Positions 37,631 to 46,411 of a stretch of 64,000 bases of DNA are shown here, one piece after another. The stretch lies in contig NZ_CP060397.1 in the NCBI RefSeq assembly GCF_015840715.1, positions 1,364,001-1,428,000 on the forward strand. Reading direction: 5' to 3'. The translations under genes and the position numbers were made by a program. Below the pieces are notes generated by a model. The model was given only the letters and a program-made list of their open reading frames with translations, was not told where the DNA came from and searched no databases. The DNA is from Synechococcus sp. CBW1004. GTDB taxonomy: Bacteria; Cyanobacteriota; Cyanobacteriia; PCC-6307; Cyanobiaceae. Numbering within the stretch: position 1 is the first letter of the stretch; each line of letters opens with the position of its first letter.

Positions 37631-37825
37631 AGCCCAGCCACTGCACGCTGTCGCCGTCGCCCGGCAGGGTGCGAAGGGAAAGCTCAGGCGAGCGAGGGCC
37701 ACGTCCTCGCATGCTCACTGGGGCATGGCAACAGAGATGCGGCTATACCAGACCGTTCTGCAGAGCCAGGGCCTCCGAGGCATCCACTGAGACATCAGTC
37801 AGGATGCAGTTGCCGGCATCAGGTC

Positions 37826-38914
37826 ATGGATTCCCTGTCCTCCCCCTGGATCCCCTGGATGAGGCGGGCGCTTCAGCTGGCGGCGCTCGGGCAGGGTCGC
37901 ACCAGCCCGAACCCGCTGGTGGGCGCCGTGGTGCTCGATGCCGATGGAACCCTGGTGGGCGAGGGCTTCCACGCCCGCGCTGGTGAGCCCCACGCCGAAG
38001 TGGGTGCCCTGGCGATGGCGGGAGAGCGGGCCCGCGGCGGCACCCTGGTGGTGACCCTGGAGCCCTGCTGCCACCACGGCCGCACACCTCCCTGCAGCGA
38101 GGCCGTGATCGCCGCCGGCATCACCCGGGTGGTGGTGGCGATGGGCGATCCCAACCCGCGCGTGGCCGGAGGCGGCCTGGAGCAGCTGCGGGCCGCCGGA
38201 GTGGAGGTGATCACGGGCGCGCTGGAGGCCGAGGCCCGCTCGCTCAATGCACCCTTCCTGCACCGCATCGCCACGGGCCGGCCGCTGGGGATTCTCAAGT
38301 GGGCGATGAGTCTCGATGGCCGCACCGCGCTGCCCAACGGCGCCAGCCAGTGGATCAGCGGCCCGGCCGCCAGGCGCTGGGTGCATGCGCTCAGAGCCCG
38401 TTGCGACGCCGTGATCGTCGGTGGCGGCACCGTGCGGGCCGATGACCCACTGCTCACCAGCCGCGGCCAGCGCGACCCCGAGCCCCTGCGCGTCGTGCTC
38501 AGCCGCAGCCTGGACCTACCCGCCGGGGCCCAGCTGTGGGACACCACCACGGCCCCCACCCTGGTGGTGCATGGCTGCGACGCCCCCAGCCAGGCCCGAT
38601 TCCAGCTCGACCGGCACAGCGTGGAGCGCCTGGAGCTGGCCGACTGCGGCCCACGGGCCCTGCTGGAGGAGCTGGCAGGGCGGGGCTGCAACCAGGTGCT
38701 GTGGGAGTGCGGACCGGAGCTGGCGGCGGCGGCTCTGCGCCAGGGCTGCGTGCAGGAGCTGGCGGCGGTCATCGCCCCCAAACTGCTCGGTGGTGTTGCG
38801 GCGCGCACCGCCATCGGCGATCTGGGACTGGAAGCCATGGAACAGGTGCGGACCTGGACAAGCACCGGCCGCAGCCCCATCGGCCCCGACCTGCTGTGGC
38901 GGCTGACCCCGTGA
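37826..38914 (+). CDS. ribD: Bifunctional riboflavin deaminase/reductase
   Basis: Bifunctional enzyme of riboflavin synthesis, 362 aa: N-terminal diaminohydroxyphosphoribosylaminopyrimidine deaminase and C-terminal 5-amino-6-(5-phosphoribosylamino)uracil reductase. Zinc ligands His56 (GEPHAEV), Cys81 and Cys90 (PCC..GRTPPC) are present. The reductase part begins near residue 150 with GILKWAMSLDGRTAL and GGGTVRADDPLL. ATG 37826 fits the start of the deaminase fold. Upstream flank carries the IS5 element. It likely supplies the FAD/FMN used by the many flavoenzymes here, as in any bacterium. Confidence 0.95.
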   Translation: MDSLSSPWIPWMRRALQLAALGQGRTSPNPLVGAVVLDADGTLVGEGFHARAGEPHAEVGALAMAGERARGGTLVVTLEPCCHHGRTPPCSEAVIAAGITRVVVAMGDPNPRVAGGGLEQLRAAGVEVITGALEAEARSLNAPFLHRIATGRPLGILKWAMSLDGRTALPNGASQWISGPAARRWVHALRARCDAVIVGGGTVRADDPLLTSRGQRDPEPLRVVLSRSLDLPAGAQLWDTTTAPTLVVHGCDAPSQARFQLDRHSVERLELADCGPRALLEELAGRGCNQVLWECGPELAAAALRQGCVQELAAVIAPKLLGGVAARTAIGDLGLEAMEQVRTWTSTGRSPIGPDLLWRLTP

Positions 38915-39029
38915 GCGGTTCCGATCGGCAGGTCTGCTGTTGATGCTGTTGAAATGAAACAGGCCTGCTGCCGATGCTCCCGGGGAGGAGCCATCGAAGC
39001 GGTAGCGCCCCCACCCATCTCTGGCGCCG

Positions 39030-40097
39030 ATGCTGAACGACTTCTTCCTGCCTCTGCAGCTCCAGATCCCCCTCGGGGGCCTGCTGCTGTCCATGCTCAG
39101 CTGGCTGCTGCTGGAGGTGGTGGGTCGTCGTTGCCGCCCCCGCTCCCTGCTGCGCGGACTGCTGCTCACCAGTCGCCTGAGCGTCGCGGCCACCTGCCTG
39201 CTGGTGGGCCTGGGCTGGTGGCTGGCCCTCCAGCTCGACCCGCTTGTGGTGAACCTGGAGAGGGACGGCCATGAGGTGCGCGAACTGCTGGTGGCCATCG
39301 GGGTGGCCTGGACCCTGGTGCGCTGGCGCCAGGAACTGCAGCGAGATCGCGAGGGCTATGCCCAGGAGATCCTGCCCCGGCTGAATGAGAAGGACCGGCT
39401 CTTTCTGTACGACGTGATTCAGAAACTGCTGACCATCTCCGTGGGCGCGATCCTGGCCTACGAAGTGATGCAGCAGCTGGGGGTGTCCGCGGCGGTCCTG
39501 ATCACGGCCGGAGGATTCGGCGCGGCGGCAGTGGGCTTCGGGGCCCAGGGGGTCGTGTCCAATTCGCTGAGCGGCCTCAGCCTCTATGTCAATCGCCCGT
39601 TCATCGTGGGCGACTTCATTGAGATTCCCGCCCATCAGCTGATGGGAACGGTCGAGCAGATCAGCTGGTTTTACACCCAGCTGCGTAGTCCGGATCGCCA
39701 GCCGGTGTATGTCCCGAACATCATCTTCACCAGCACGCCAGTGGTGAATACTGCGGCGATCGACAACCGGCGGCTGTTGATCCAGTTCAGCGTCAGCTAT
39801 GACGACCGGCCGCTCATTACGGCGATCGTGGCCGAGCTGGAGCAGATGCTGGCCGACCACCCGATGGTCGACCAGGCCAAGCTTCAGGCCGTTCACTTCA
39901 CCGGCTACGGCGCCAGCAGCCTCGACCTGCGCCTGCTCGCCCATGCGTGCAGCTCCGAGATCACCGAGGCCTGGACCCTGCAGCAGGACCTGCTGCTCCG
40001 GATCGGCGACGTGGTGGAGCGTCACGGCGCCTCAATGCCCTTCCCCACCCGTACCCTGTTGCTCCCACACCAGCTGAGCCCGGCTCACACCAGCTGA
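39030..40097 (+). CDS. MscS-family mechanosensitive channel
   Basis: 355-aa small-conductance mechanosensitive channel family protein. Three or four N-terminal membrane helices lead into the pore helix TM3 (TAGGFGAAAVGFGAQGVVSN), then the beta domain SLYVNRPFIVGDFIEI, and a soluble C-terminal domain. It probably releases solutes on osmotic downshock. Its last 13 bp overlap the convergent DUF427 gene end. It has a 115-bp spacer from ribD. Confidence 0.92.
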   Translation: MLNDFFLPLQLQIPLGGLLLSMLSWLLLEVVGRRCRPRSLLRGLLLTSRLSVAATCLLVGLGWWLALQLDPLVVNLERDGHEVRELLVAIGVAWTLVRWRQELQRDREGYAQEILPRLNEKDRLFLYDVIQKLLTISVGAILAYEVMQQLGVSAAVLITAGGFGAAAVGFGAQGVVSNSLSGLSLYVNRPFIVGDFIEIPAHQLMGTVEQISWFYTQLRSPDRQPVYVPNIIFTSTPVVNTAAIDNRRLLIQFSVSYDDRPLITAIVAELEQMLADHPMVDQAKLQAVHFTGYGASSLDLRLLAHACSSEITEAWTLQQDLLLRIGDVVERHGASMPFPTRTLLLPHQLSPAHTS

Positions 40098-40678
40098 GGG
40101 TGCCCCGGATCGCCCTTGAATGGGCCCTGCACCCAGGAGGTGATCCAACCGCCATAGAAGCCGCCCGGCTGAGGGATCACCCGCTCGCCATCCAGCCAGC
40201 AGCCGTCCATCAGCGCCGGATAGACCGCATACCAGCCTGCGAGGGCCGCGAAGGCGGGCGCCGGTTCGGGGTACTGCCACACCGCACGCACCAGACGGCG
40301 CAGGCGCGGGTTCAGCGGTGACGGCTCACCTTCGGGGAGGACCACATCGAAATAACGAGCCACCCCCTTCCATTCGCAGAAGCTGTGGCCGGGAGCGGGC
40401 TGCAGCATCGCCAGATGCATGGCCTCCGGCGGCAGATAGAGCGTGGGTGGGTGGAAGGTTTCAAGCACCCGCAGCGAGCGATCCCCCTCGGCCAGCACCC
40501 GGCCCAGCGCCTCCACCCGCACCGGCAGGGCGCAGGGCTCGAGCCGCGGCGGCCTGGGGTAATCGGCCACACGTTCGATCGGATGGGGCGCCTGCTCACC
40601 AGTGCCCCGGACGAGCGGCTCCGGGGCGTGCGGATCAGACACGGGGCGATCCGCAGGGCTCTGCGCGTGGGACTCCAT
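40085..40678 (-). CDS. DUF427-domain protein
   Basis: 197-aa cytosolic protein with the DUF427 fold in the second half: HSFCEWKGVARYFDV followed by AVWQYPEPAPAFAALAGWYAVYP. The N-terminal 40 residues are low-complexity and may be mis-started. Function is unknown in general. It converges on mscS, overlapping its end by 13 bp. Confidence 0.82.
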   Translation of the reverse strand: MESHAQSPADRPVSDPHAPEPLVRGTGEQAPHPIERVADYPRPPRLEPCALPVRVEALGRVLAEGDRSLRVLETFHPPTLYLPPEAMHLAMLQPAPGHSFCEWKGVARYFDVVLPEGEPSPLNPRLRRLVRAVWQYPEPAPAFAALAGWYAVYPALMDGCWLDGERVIPQPGGFYGGWITSWVQGPFKGDPGHPQLV

Positions 40679-40847
40679 GGGACTTGAGACGCTCTTCCCA
40701 GACTGGCCAGGCTGACACTGCCGTGTGGCCCCGCAGCGAAGCGAAGGCCCGGAAGCGCACGCGTCTCACGGAACGGCCCGGGGAACGATGATGGAAGCCC
40801 CGGGCGATGGGGAGCCGGCGGCCTGGCTCACGCCACCGCCATGCCCG

Positions 40848-41102
40848 TCAACCCGGAATGAAATGGCGCAGGCGGCGCGCCTCCTCACCGGCGCGGCGCT
40901 GCAGCTCCTCATCGCTGAGGCAAGCCTCGGCACGCTCCTGGGCGGCGATCACATCCGCCTCCTCCACCGCGAAACCCGAACCCCGGGCCAGCGCCAGGAA
41001 ATCCGCCAGCTCCAGCGGATCGGCGGGGTTCTGCACACGCTCCCTCAGCTCCGGGTCGTCCTTGACACGGGCAAGGAAGGCATCCAGCTGCTCGAGGCTC
41101 AT
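40848..41102 (-). CDS. Nif11-like small protein (second copy)
   Basis: 84 aa from ATG 41102 (an ATG at 41120 is also in frame). The Nif11-type pattern is SLEQLDAFLARVKDDPELRE, a short middle, then ADFLALARGSGFAVEEADV and LSDEELQRRAGEEARR. It is diverged from the copy at 11970. No double-Gly site or Cys-rich core is present, and there is no modification enzyme nearby. Role unknown. Confidence 0.72.
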   Translation of the reverse strand: MSLEQLDAFLARVKDDPELRERVQNPADPLELADFLALARGSGFAVEEADVIAAQERAEACLSDEELQRRAGEEARRLRHFIPG

Positions 41103-41169
41103 CCAGGGGTATCCATGCATCCCCGGTCTAACGGGCGACGGGCTGGGCCGGCATCATCCGCGCCGGGGC

Positions 41170-41997
41170 CTACCCATCAGGTCCCATTGAGGTCATTCCC
41201 GCAGCATCGGGATCCGGCCCGCTCACCTGCAGCTGCAGCTGCAGCTGCGTGGCCCGCGACGGAAGCGGCGGCGAGACCGGCGGCGAGGACCGGCTGGCGG
41301 CGCCGTCACGAGCAGGGCTCTCGCGGGCAGGACGCTCCAGCTTCACCGCCTCCCAGTAATGGGGCTCCCAGGGGCCCATCAGCGGCTGCAGCGCCCGCAG
41401 TGACGGCCCGTCGTCGGGCTCGAGCCAGGCCTGCTCCAGGCCATCGGGGATCACCACCGGCATGCGGTCATGCACCCGCGCGATCAGCTCGTTGGGGGCG
41501 GTGGTGAGGATCACGGCGGTCTCCAGCTCGCCGCCATCGGCTCCGACCCAGCGCTCCCACAGGCCGCCCAGCCAGAAGGGAGCGCGATCGCGGCGGCGGA
41601 ACAGCCAGGGCTGCTTCCAGCAGCGGCCGGTGGCGGGATCCGTCCTGTCCTGCCATTCGGTGAAGCCATCGGCAGGCAGCAGGGCGCGGCGGTGCCGCCA
41701 GGCACCACGGAAGAAGGGCCTGTCCGCCACCGTCTCGCTGCGGGCATTGATCGGCCGGCTGTGACGACGGCCGTCGGGAGCCGGTGCCAGCGGATCCTTC
41801 ACCCAGCCGGGCAGCAGGCCCCACAGAGCCAGGCCCACCCGGGGACCGCCGTGCTCCCAGCACTGCAGCAGCACCGGCTCGCCGGGCCTCACCTCGCGGC
41901 GGGGGGCGTAGTGCTCCAGCAGTCCCGGCGGCAACGGACCCTGCAGGCGCGGCAACAGCCGGTCGAGATCGCTGGTGAGGTAGTAGCGGCCGCACAT
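41170..41997 (-). CDS. SOS response-associated peptidase family protein (HMCES/YedK)
   Basis: 275-aa protein that in the family crosslinks to abasic sites in single-stranded DNA through Cys2. ATG 41997 gives the required MCGRYYL start. Other residues of the active site are in ALLPADGFTEWQ (Glu), INARSET and ARVHDRMPVVI (His). The C-terminal 50 residues contain a (CAGCTG)-type tandem repeat that codes QLQLQLQ and are outside the conserved domain. Nothing LexA-like is seen upstream. Confidence 0.9.
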   Translation of the reverse strand: MCGRYYLTSDLDRLLPRLQGPLPPGLLEHYAPRREVRPGEPVLLQCWEHGGPRVGLALWGLLPGWVKDPLAPAPDGRRHSRPINARSETVADRPFFRGAWRHRRALLPADGFTEWQDRTDPATGRCWKQPWLFRRRDRAPFWLGGLWERWVGADGGELETAVILTTAPNELIARVHDRMPVVIPDGLEQAWLEPDDGPSLRALQPLMGPWEPHYWEAVKLERPARESPARDGAASRSSPPVSPPLPSRATQLQLQLQVSGPDPDAAGMTSMGPDG

Positions 41998-42231
41998 GGA
42001 AGCCCCGGGAAGGCACAGCAACGGGGGTCACAGCTCCCCGACGACAGCCATGGGAGTTCTGCCGCCGGTCAGTCTGCAGCCGGCCGCACACCTGCATGGT
42101 CCGGTGACGCCAGAGGCAGCAACACACCATCGGCCAACGCGTCAGGGCCCTGCCCCGTTCGGTTCTCCCGACCCACAGCGGGGCCGGCCACTGATGCACC
42201 CACCTAGCGTGGCTCCAACCGCTCCCGCCGC

Positions 42232-44112
42232 ATGGCCATCCGCCAGGACGACAACCGCCCCAGCCGGCGCTTCGGGCTGATCAACCTGCTGCTGATCGGC
42301 TTCGGTGTGCTGCTGCTGTTCAGCAACTTCCTGCCGAATCCGGCCATGCAGGTGCCGCGGGTGCCCTATTCGCTGTTCATCGATCAGGTCAACGACGACA
42401 ACGTCAAGCGCGCCTACATCACCTCCGACCAGATCCGCTACGAACTCAAGGAGGCCCCGGCTGAAGGTGCAGCCACGGTGCTGGCCACCACACCGATCTT
42501 CGACATGGATCTGCCCCAGCGACTGGAGCAGCACGGGGTTGAATTCGCCGCTGCCCCACCGCGCAAACCCAGTTTCTTCACGACGCTGCTGAGCTGGGTG
42601 GTGCCGCCGCTGATCTTCATCCTGGTGTTGCAGTTCTTCGCACGCCGCAGCGGCATGGGCGGCGCCCAGGGAGCCCTGAGCTTCACCAAGAGCAAGGCCA
42701 AGGTTTACGTGCCCGATGAGGAGTCACGCGTCACCTTCGCCGATGTGGCCGGTGTCGATGAGGCCAAGACCGAACTCACCGAGATCGTTGACTTCCTCAA
42801 GACCCCCGAGCGCTATGCCGCCATCGGTGCACGCATCCCCAAGGGTGTGCTTCTGGTGGGCCCTCCCGGCACGGGCAAGACGCTGCTCTCGAAGGCGGTG
42901 GCCGGTGAGGCCGGCGTGCCGTTCTTCATCATCAGTGGCTCGGAGTTCGTTGAGCTGTTCGTCGGTGCCGGTGCCGCCCGTGTGCGCGATCTGTTCGAGG
43001 AGGCCAAGAAGAAGGCTCCCTGCATCATCTTCATCGACGAACTTGACGCCATCGGCAAGAGCCGCGCCGGCTCGATGGGGGTGGTCGGCGGCAACGACGA
43101 ACGCGAGCAGACGCTGAACCAACTGCTCACCGAGATGGATGGCTTCGCCGCCCAGGACAAGCCGGTGATCGTGCTGGCGGCCACCAACCAGCCGGAGGTG
43201 CTCGACGCTGCGCTGCTGCGTCCCGGCCGCTTCGATCGCCAGGTGCTGGTGGACCGCCCCGACCTCTCCGGTCGCCGCACCATCCTCGGCATCTACGCCA
43301 AGAAGGTGAAGCTCGCCGATGGCGTCGATCTCGACAGGATCGCCCAGGCCACCAGCGGCTTCGCCGGTGCCGACCTGGCCAACCTGGTCAATGAGGCGGC
43401 GCTGCTGGCCGCCCGTGCGATGCGCACCACCGTGGAGCAGGGCGACCTCAACGAGGCGATCGAGCGCGTCGTCGCCGGCCTCGAGAAGAAGAGCCGCGTG
43501 CTGCAGCCCGACGAGAAAAAGGTGGTGGCTTATCACGAAGTCGGCCACGCCATCGTCGGCCACCTGATGCCCGGCGGCAGCAAGGTGGCCAAGATCTCGA
43601 TCGTGCCCCGCGGCATGGCGGCCCTGGGCTACACCCTGCAGCTGCCCACCGAAGAGCGCTTCCTCAATTCCAAGGAGGATCTCGAAGGCCAGATCGCCAC
43701 CCTGCTGGGCGGCCGCAGCGCCGAGGAGATCGTGTTCGGTGAAGTCACCACCGGCGCCGCCAACGACCTGCAGCGGGCCACCGACATCGCCGAACAGATG
43801 GTGGGCACCTACGGCATGAGCGACACGCTTGGCCCACTGGCCTACGACAAGCAGGGCGGTGGTCGCTTCCTGGGAGGCACCAACAACCCGCGCCGAGCCG
43901 TCAGCGACACCACGGCCCAGGCGATCGACCGCGAGGTGCGCAGCCTCGTGGACCGTGCCCACGACCGCGCCCTGGCAATCCTGCGCCACAACCGGGAGCT
44001 GCTCGAGTCGATCTCCCAGAAGATCCTCGAGAAGGAGGTGATCGAGGGCGACGAACTCAAGGATCTGCTGGCCAGCAGCGTCATGCCCCAGGAGGCCCAG
44101 CTGGCGGCCTGA
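42232..44112 (+). CDS. ftsH: ATP-dependent zinc metalloprotease FtsH
   Basis: Membrane-bound AAA+ protease, 626 aa, forming hexamers that remove damaged membrane proteins such as photosystem II D1. Two membrane helices (about residues 16-35 and 117-138) flank a periplasmic or lumenal domain. Walker A is GPPGTGKT at 210-217, Walker [13 protein letters not shown], and the zinc site HEVGH at about 435-439. Cyanobacteria encode about four FtsH forms; which one this is cannot be decided here. A clear terminator follows (44143-44175). Confidence 0.97.
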   Translation: MAIRQDDNRPSRRFGLINLLLIGFGVLLLFSNFLPNPAMQVPRVPYSLFIDQVNDDNVKRAYITSDQIRYELKEAPAEGAATVLATTPIFDMDLPQRLEQHGVEFAAAPPRKPSFFTTLLSWVVPPLIFILVLQFFARRSGMGGAQGALSFTKSKAKVYVPDEESRVTFADVAGVDEAKTELTEIVDFLKTPERYAAIGARIPKGVLLVGPPGTGKTLLSKAVAGEAGVPFFIISGSEFVELFVGAGAARVRDLFEEAKKKAPCIIFIDELDAIGKSRAGSMGVVGGNDEREQTLNQLLTEMDGFAAQDKPVIVLAATNQPEVLDAALLRPGRFDRQVLVDRPDLSGRRTILGIYAKKVKLADGVDLDRIAQATSGFAGADLANLVNEAALLAARAMRTTVEQGDLNEAIERVVAGLEKKSRVLQPDEKKVVAYHEVGHAIVGHLMPGGSKVAKISIVPRGMAALGYTLQLPTEERFLNSKEDLEGQIATLLGGRSAEEIVFGEVTTGAANDLQRATDIAEQMVGTYGMSDTLGPLAYDKQGGGRFLGGTNNPRRAVSDTTAQAIDREVRSLVDRAHDRALAILRHNRELLESISQKILEKEVIEGDELKDLLASSVMPQEAQLAA

Positions 44113-44142
44113 TCACGCCCATACCCTGTGATTCCACACCCT

Positions 44143-44175
44143 TCCGGGCCGCCCAGCGCAGCCCGGATTTTTTTT
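44143..44175 (+). terminator. Rho-independent terminator after ftsH
   Basis: TCCGGGC (44143-44149) pairs perfectly with GCCCGGA (44161-44167) and is followed by eight T. It lies 31 bp after the ftsH stop. Confidence 0.85.
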
Positions 44176-44356
44176 GCATCCCCACGACAGGCGCCACCTG
44201 GACCGTTGCGCCAGCAGGGTGAGGGCGCCCGGCAGCCGCGCCGCCGCCCTCCGGCTCTCCCCGCCGCTTCCCCACGACCTCGGCAGGTCTCCGAGCCGTC
44301 TGGCCCCTTGACGGAGGTCCCCCCCATCCCCGATAAGGGATCTTTGGTCACGATCC

Positions 44357-45319
44357 ATGGCGACCCTCAGCGCCTATCCCGCTCTGGCGGAGCTGAAGGG
44401 GAAGGACTTCCTCTCCTCCGCGGACGCCGGAGCGGAGCAGACCGCGCAGCTGCTGCGCCTGGCCGCTGATCTCAAGGCCGGTCGACGGTCCATCGACCTG
44501 GGCGGCCGCATGCTGGGCCTGATCTTCTCCAAGGCGTCCACCCGCACCCGCGTCAGCTTCACGGTGGCGATGGCGCGCCTGGGCGGTCAGACACTGGACC
44601 TCAATCCTTCCGTGACCCAGGTGGGCCGGGGTGAACCGGTGGCCGACACGGCCCGGGTGCTCAGCCGCTACGTCAACGCCCTGGCGATCCGCACCTTCGC
44701 CCAGGAGGAGCTGCGCGACTATGCCCACTGGGCCTCCATCCCGGTGATCAACGCGCTCACCGATCTGGAGCATCCCTGTCAGGCCCTGGCCGACTACCTG
44801 ACCCTGCAGGAGGCCTTCGGCGGCAGCCCCGATGACATGGCCGGGGCGACCCTGGCCTATGTGGGCGATGGCAACAACGTGGCCCACTCGCTGATGCTCT
44901 GCGGGGCACTGCTGGGAGTGAATGTGCGCATCGGAGGCCCAGTCGGCTACGAGCCCAGTGCAGAGGTTCTCGCTCAGTCGCGCCACCTGGCGGCCGGTCG
45001 CTGCGAGATCAGCGTGGTTCAGGACCCGGTGGCGGCCGTGCGCGGCGCCCATGCCCTCTACACCGATGTCTGGGCCTCGATGGGACAGGAGGAGGAGAAG
45101 GCGAAGCGCGAACGCGACTTCAGCGGCTGGTGCCTCGATGAAGAGCTGATCGCCGAGGCCGATCCCCGGGCGATCGTGCTGCACTGCCTGCCTGCCTACC
45201 GAGGACTGGAGATCAGCGCCGGCGCCATGGAGGGCAGCAGCAGCCGCATCTTCGATCAGGCCGAGAACCGTCTCCACGCCCAGCAGGCCCTGCTGGCGAC
45301 CCTGCTGGCGGCGGACTGA
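44357..45319 (+). CDS. argF: Ornithine carbamoyltransferase
   Basis: 320-aa arginine-pathway enzyme joining ornithine and carbamoyl phosphate to citrulline. It has the carbamoyl-phosphate motif STRTR (61-65), HPCQALAD, the ornithine-binding TDVWASMG and the catalytic HCLPAYRG. All active-site residues appear intact. A 240-bp spacer with the ftsH terminator lies ahead, and lexA follows. Confidence 0.97.
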   Translation: MATLSAYPALAELKGKDFLSSADAGAEQTAQLLRLAADLKAGRRSIDLGGRMLGLIFSKASTRTRVSFTVAMARLGGQTLDLNPSVTQVGRGEPVADTARVLSRYVNALAIRTFAQEELRDYAHWASIPVINALTDLEHPCQALADYLTLQEAFGGSPDDMAGATLAYVGDGNNVAHSLMLCGALLGVNVRIGGPVGYEPSAEVLAQSRHLAAGRCEISVVQDPVAAVRGAHALYTDVWASMGQEEEKAKRERDFSGWCLDEELIAEADPRAIVLHCLPAYRGLEISAGAMEGSSSRIFDQAENRLHAQQALLATLLAAD

Positions 45320-45385
45320 GCGGGCCCGCAACAGAGCGAGCGCAGGCGACGGGTCCCGCCCGACTGGACAAGAGACCCGCGCGGC

Positions 45386-45399
45386 GGTACATCTGTATC
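45386..45399 (+). promoter_or_regulatory. Putative LexA box upstream of lexA
   Basis: GGTACATCTGTATC matches the picocyanobacterial LexA consensus RGTACNNNDGTWCB at all positions but one (T for C in the final GTWC). It lies 19 bp before the lexA start, where autorepression is expected. The consensus is from published work on picocyanobacteria; the site itself is seen directly. Confidence 0.6.
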
Positions 45400-45418
45400 A
45401 GCGCACCCAGAACCCTCC

Positions 45419-46096
45419 ATGCCCAGCCCTGTCAGGCTCCAGCCCCGCAGCGAGCCAGGCGGCCCATCCAGGCACCCGGACCAGGGTGAACGGCAGGTGC
45501 TCACCACCGTCCAGCAGCAGCTGTTCGACTGGCTGGAGGACTACATCCGCAGCCATCACCACAGCCCCTCGATCCGCCAGATGATGGAGGCAATGGGGCT
45601 GCGTTCGCCGGCGCCGATCCAGAGCCGCCTGCGCCATCTGCAGCAGAAGGGCTGGATCACCTGGCAGGAGGGACAGGCCCGCACCCTCCAGCTGCTGGGG
45701 GGAAGGGGTGAGCGTGGCATCCCGGTGCTCGGCAGCGTGGCAGCCGGCGGACTGGTGGAGCCCTACGAGGACCTACAGGAGCGACTGGACCTGACACCGA
45801 TGCTGGAGACGCGAGGCCTGTTCGCGCTCACGGTCAACGGCGATTCGATGGTGGAGGCGCACATCGCCGATGGCGACGTGGTGCTGCTCGAACCGGTGCT
45901 GGATCCCAGCCTCCTGCGTAACGGCACGATCGTCAGCGCCCAGGTGAGCGGCAGCGGCACCACCCTCAAGCACTTCCACCGCCGGGGCGACACCATCACC
46001 CTCGAGGCGGCCAACCCCGCCTACGAGCCGATCGTGCTTCCCGCCGACCAGGTGAGCGTGCAGGGCAAGCTCGTAGCGGTCTGGCGCCAGGTCTGA
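45419..46096 (+). CDS. lexA: LexA repressor/self-cleaving SOS regulator
   Basis: 225-aa repressor. The N-terminal winged helix (about residues 26-90) reads VQQQLFDWLEDYIRSHHHSP. The cleavage site is Ala109-Gly110 in VLGSVAAGG; Ser143 (GDSMVEAHIADGD) and Lys184 (TTLKHFHRRG) form the catalytic dyad. Unlike LexA of some cyanobacteria, all self-cleavage residues are present, so a DNA-damage response is plausible. A matching operator lies just upstream. Confidence 0.95.
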   Translation: MPSPVRLQPRSEPGGPSRHPDQGERQVLTTVQQQLFDWLEDYIRSHHHSPSIRQMMEAMGLRSPAPIQSRLRHLQQKGWITWQEGQARTLQLLGGRGERGIPVLGSVAAGGLVEPYEDLQERLDLTPMLETRGLFALTVNGDSMVEAHIADGDVVLLEPVLDPSLLRNGTIVSAQVSGSGTTLKHFHRRGDTITLEAANPAYEPIVLPADQVSVQGKLVAVWRQV

Positions 46097-46228
46097 ACAG
46101 CGCCGCGGCAGGCGGCCCCCCGCACTGTCGAGAGCGGACCCGCTGCGGTGTAAGCTTTCTCCATCGACATGGCAAGGCCCGCGGGCCAGTCCAGACGACC
46201 AGCGTCAGGCCAGCCAATCGATGACAAT

Positions 46229-46301
46229 GGGGCCATAGCTCAGCTGGTAGAGCACCTGCATGGCATGCAGGGGGTCAGCGGTTCGAGTCCGCTTGGCTCC
46301 A
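46229..46301 (+). tRNA. tRNA-Ala(GGC)
   Basis: A 73-base tRNA with full cloverleaf. The acceptor GGGGCCA pairs with TGGCTCC and has the G3-U70 pair that marks tRNA-Ala. The anticodon is GGC at 46262-46264; the T arm AGCGG-TTCGAGT-CCGCT is intact; discriminator A46301. CCA is not encoded. A terminator follows. An accessory patch begins directly downstream. Confidence 0.96.
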
Positions 46302-46308
46302 TTCAGTC

Positions 46309-46341
46309 AGACCCCTTGCGCTGCAAGGGGTCTTTTCTTTT
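46309..46341 (+). terminator. Rho-independent terminator after tRNA-Ala
   Basis: An 11-bp perfect stem (46309-46319 with 46323-46333), three-base loop, then a T-rich tail TTTTCTTTT. It begins 8 bp after the tRNA. Confidence 0.9.
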
Positions 46342-46411
46342 GCTCAGATCGCCCGCAGAGCCGCGATCTGGCCCGATAGCGCAAAATCCAGCGCAAAACT
46401 GAGGGTACCCA

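Noticed and set aside
41227..41248. Hexanucleotide repeat CTGCAG x3-4 as a phase-variable tract
   Set aside because: Unit length is a multiple of three and it lies outside the conserved YedK domain, so changes would not switch the gene.
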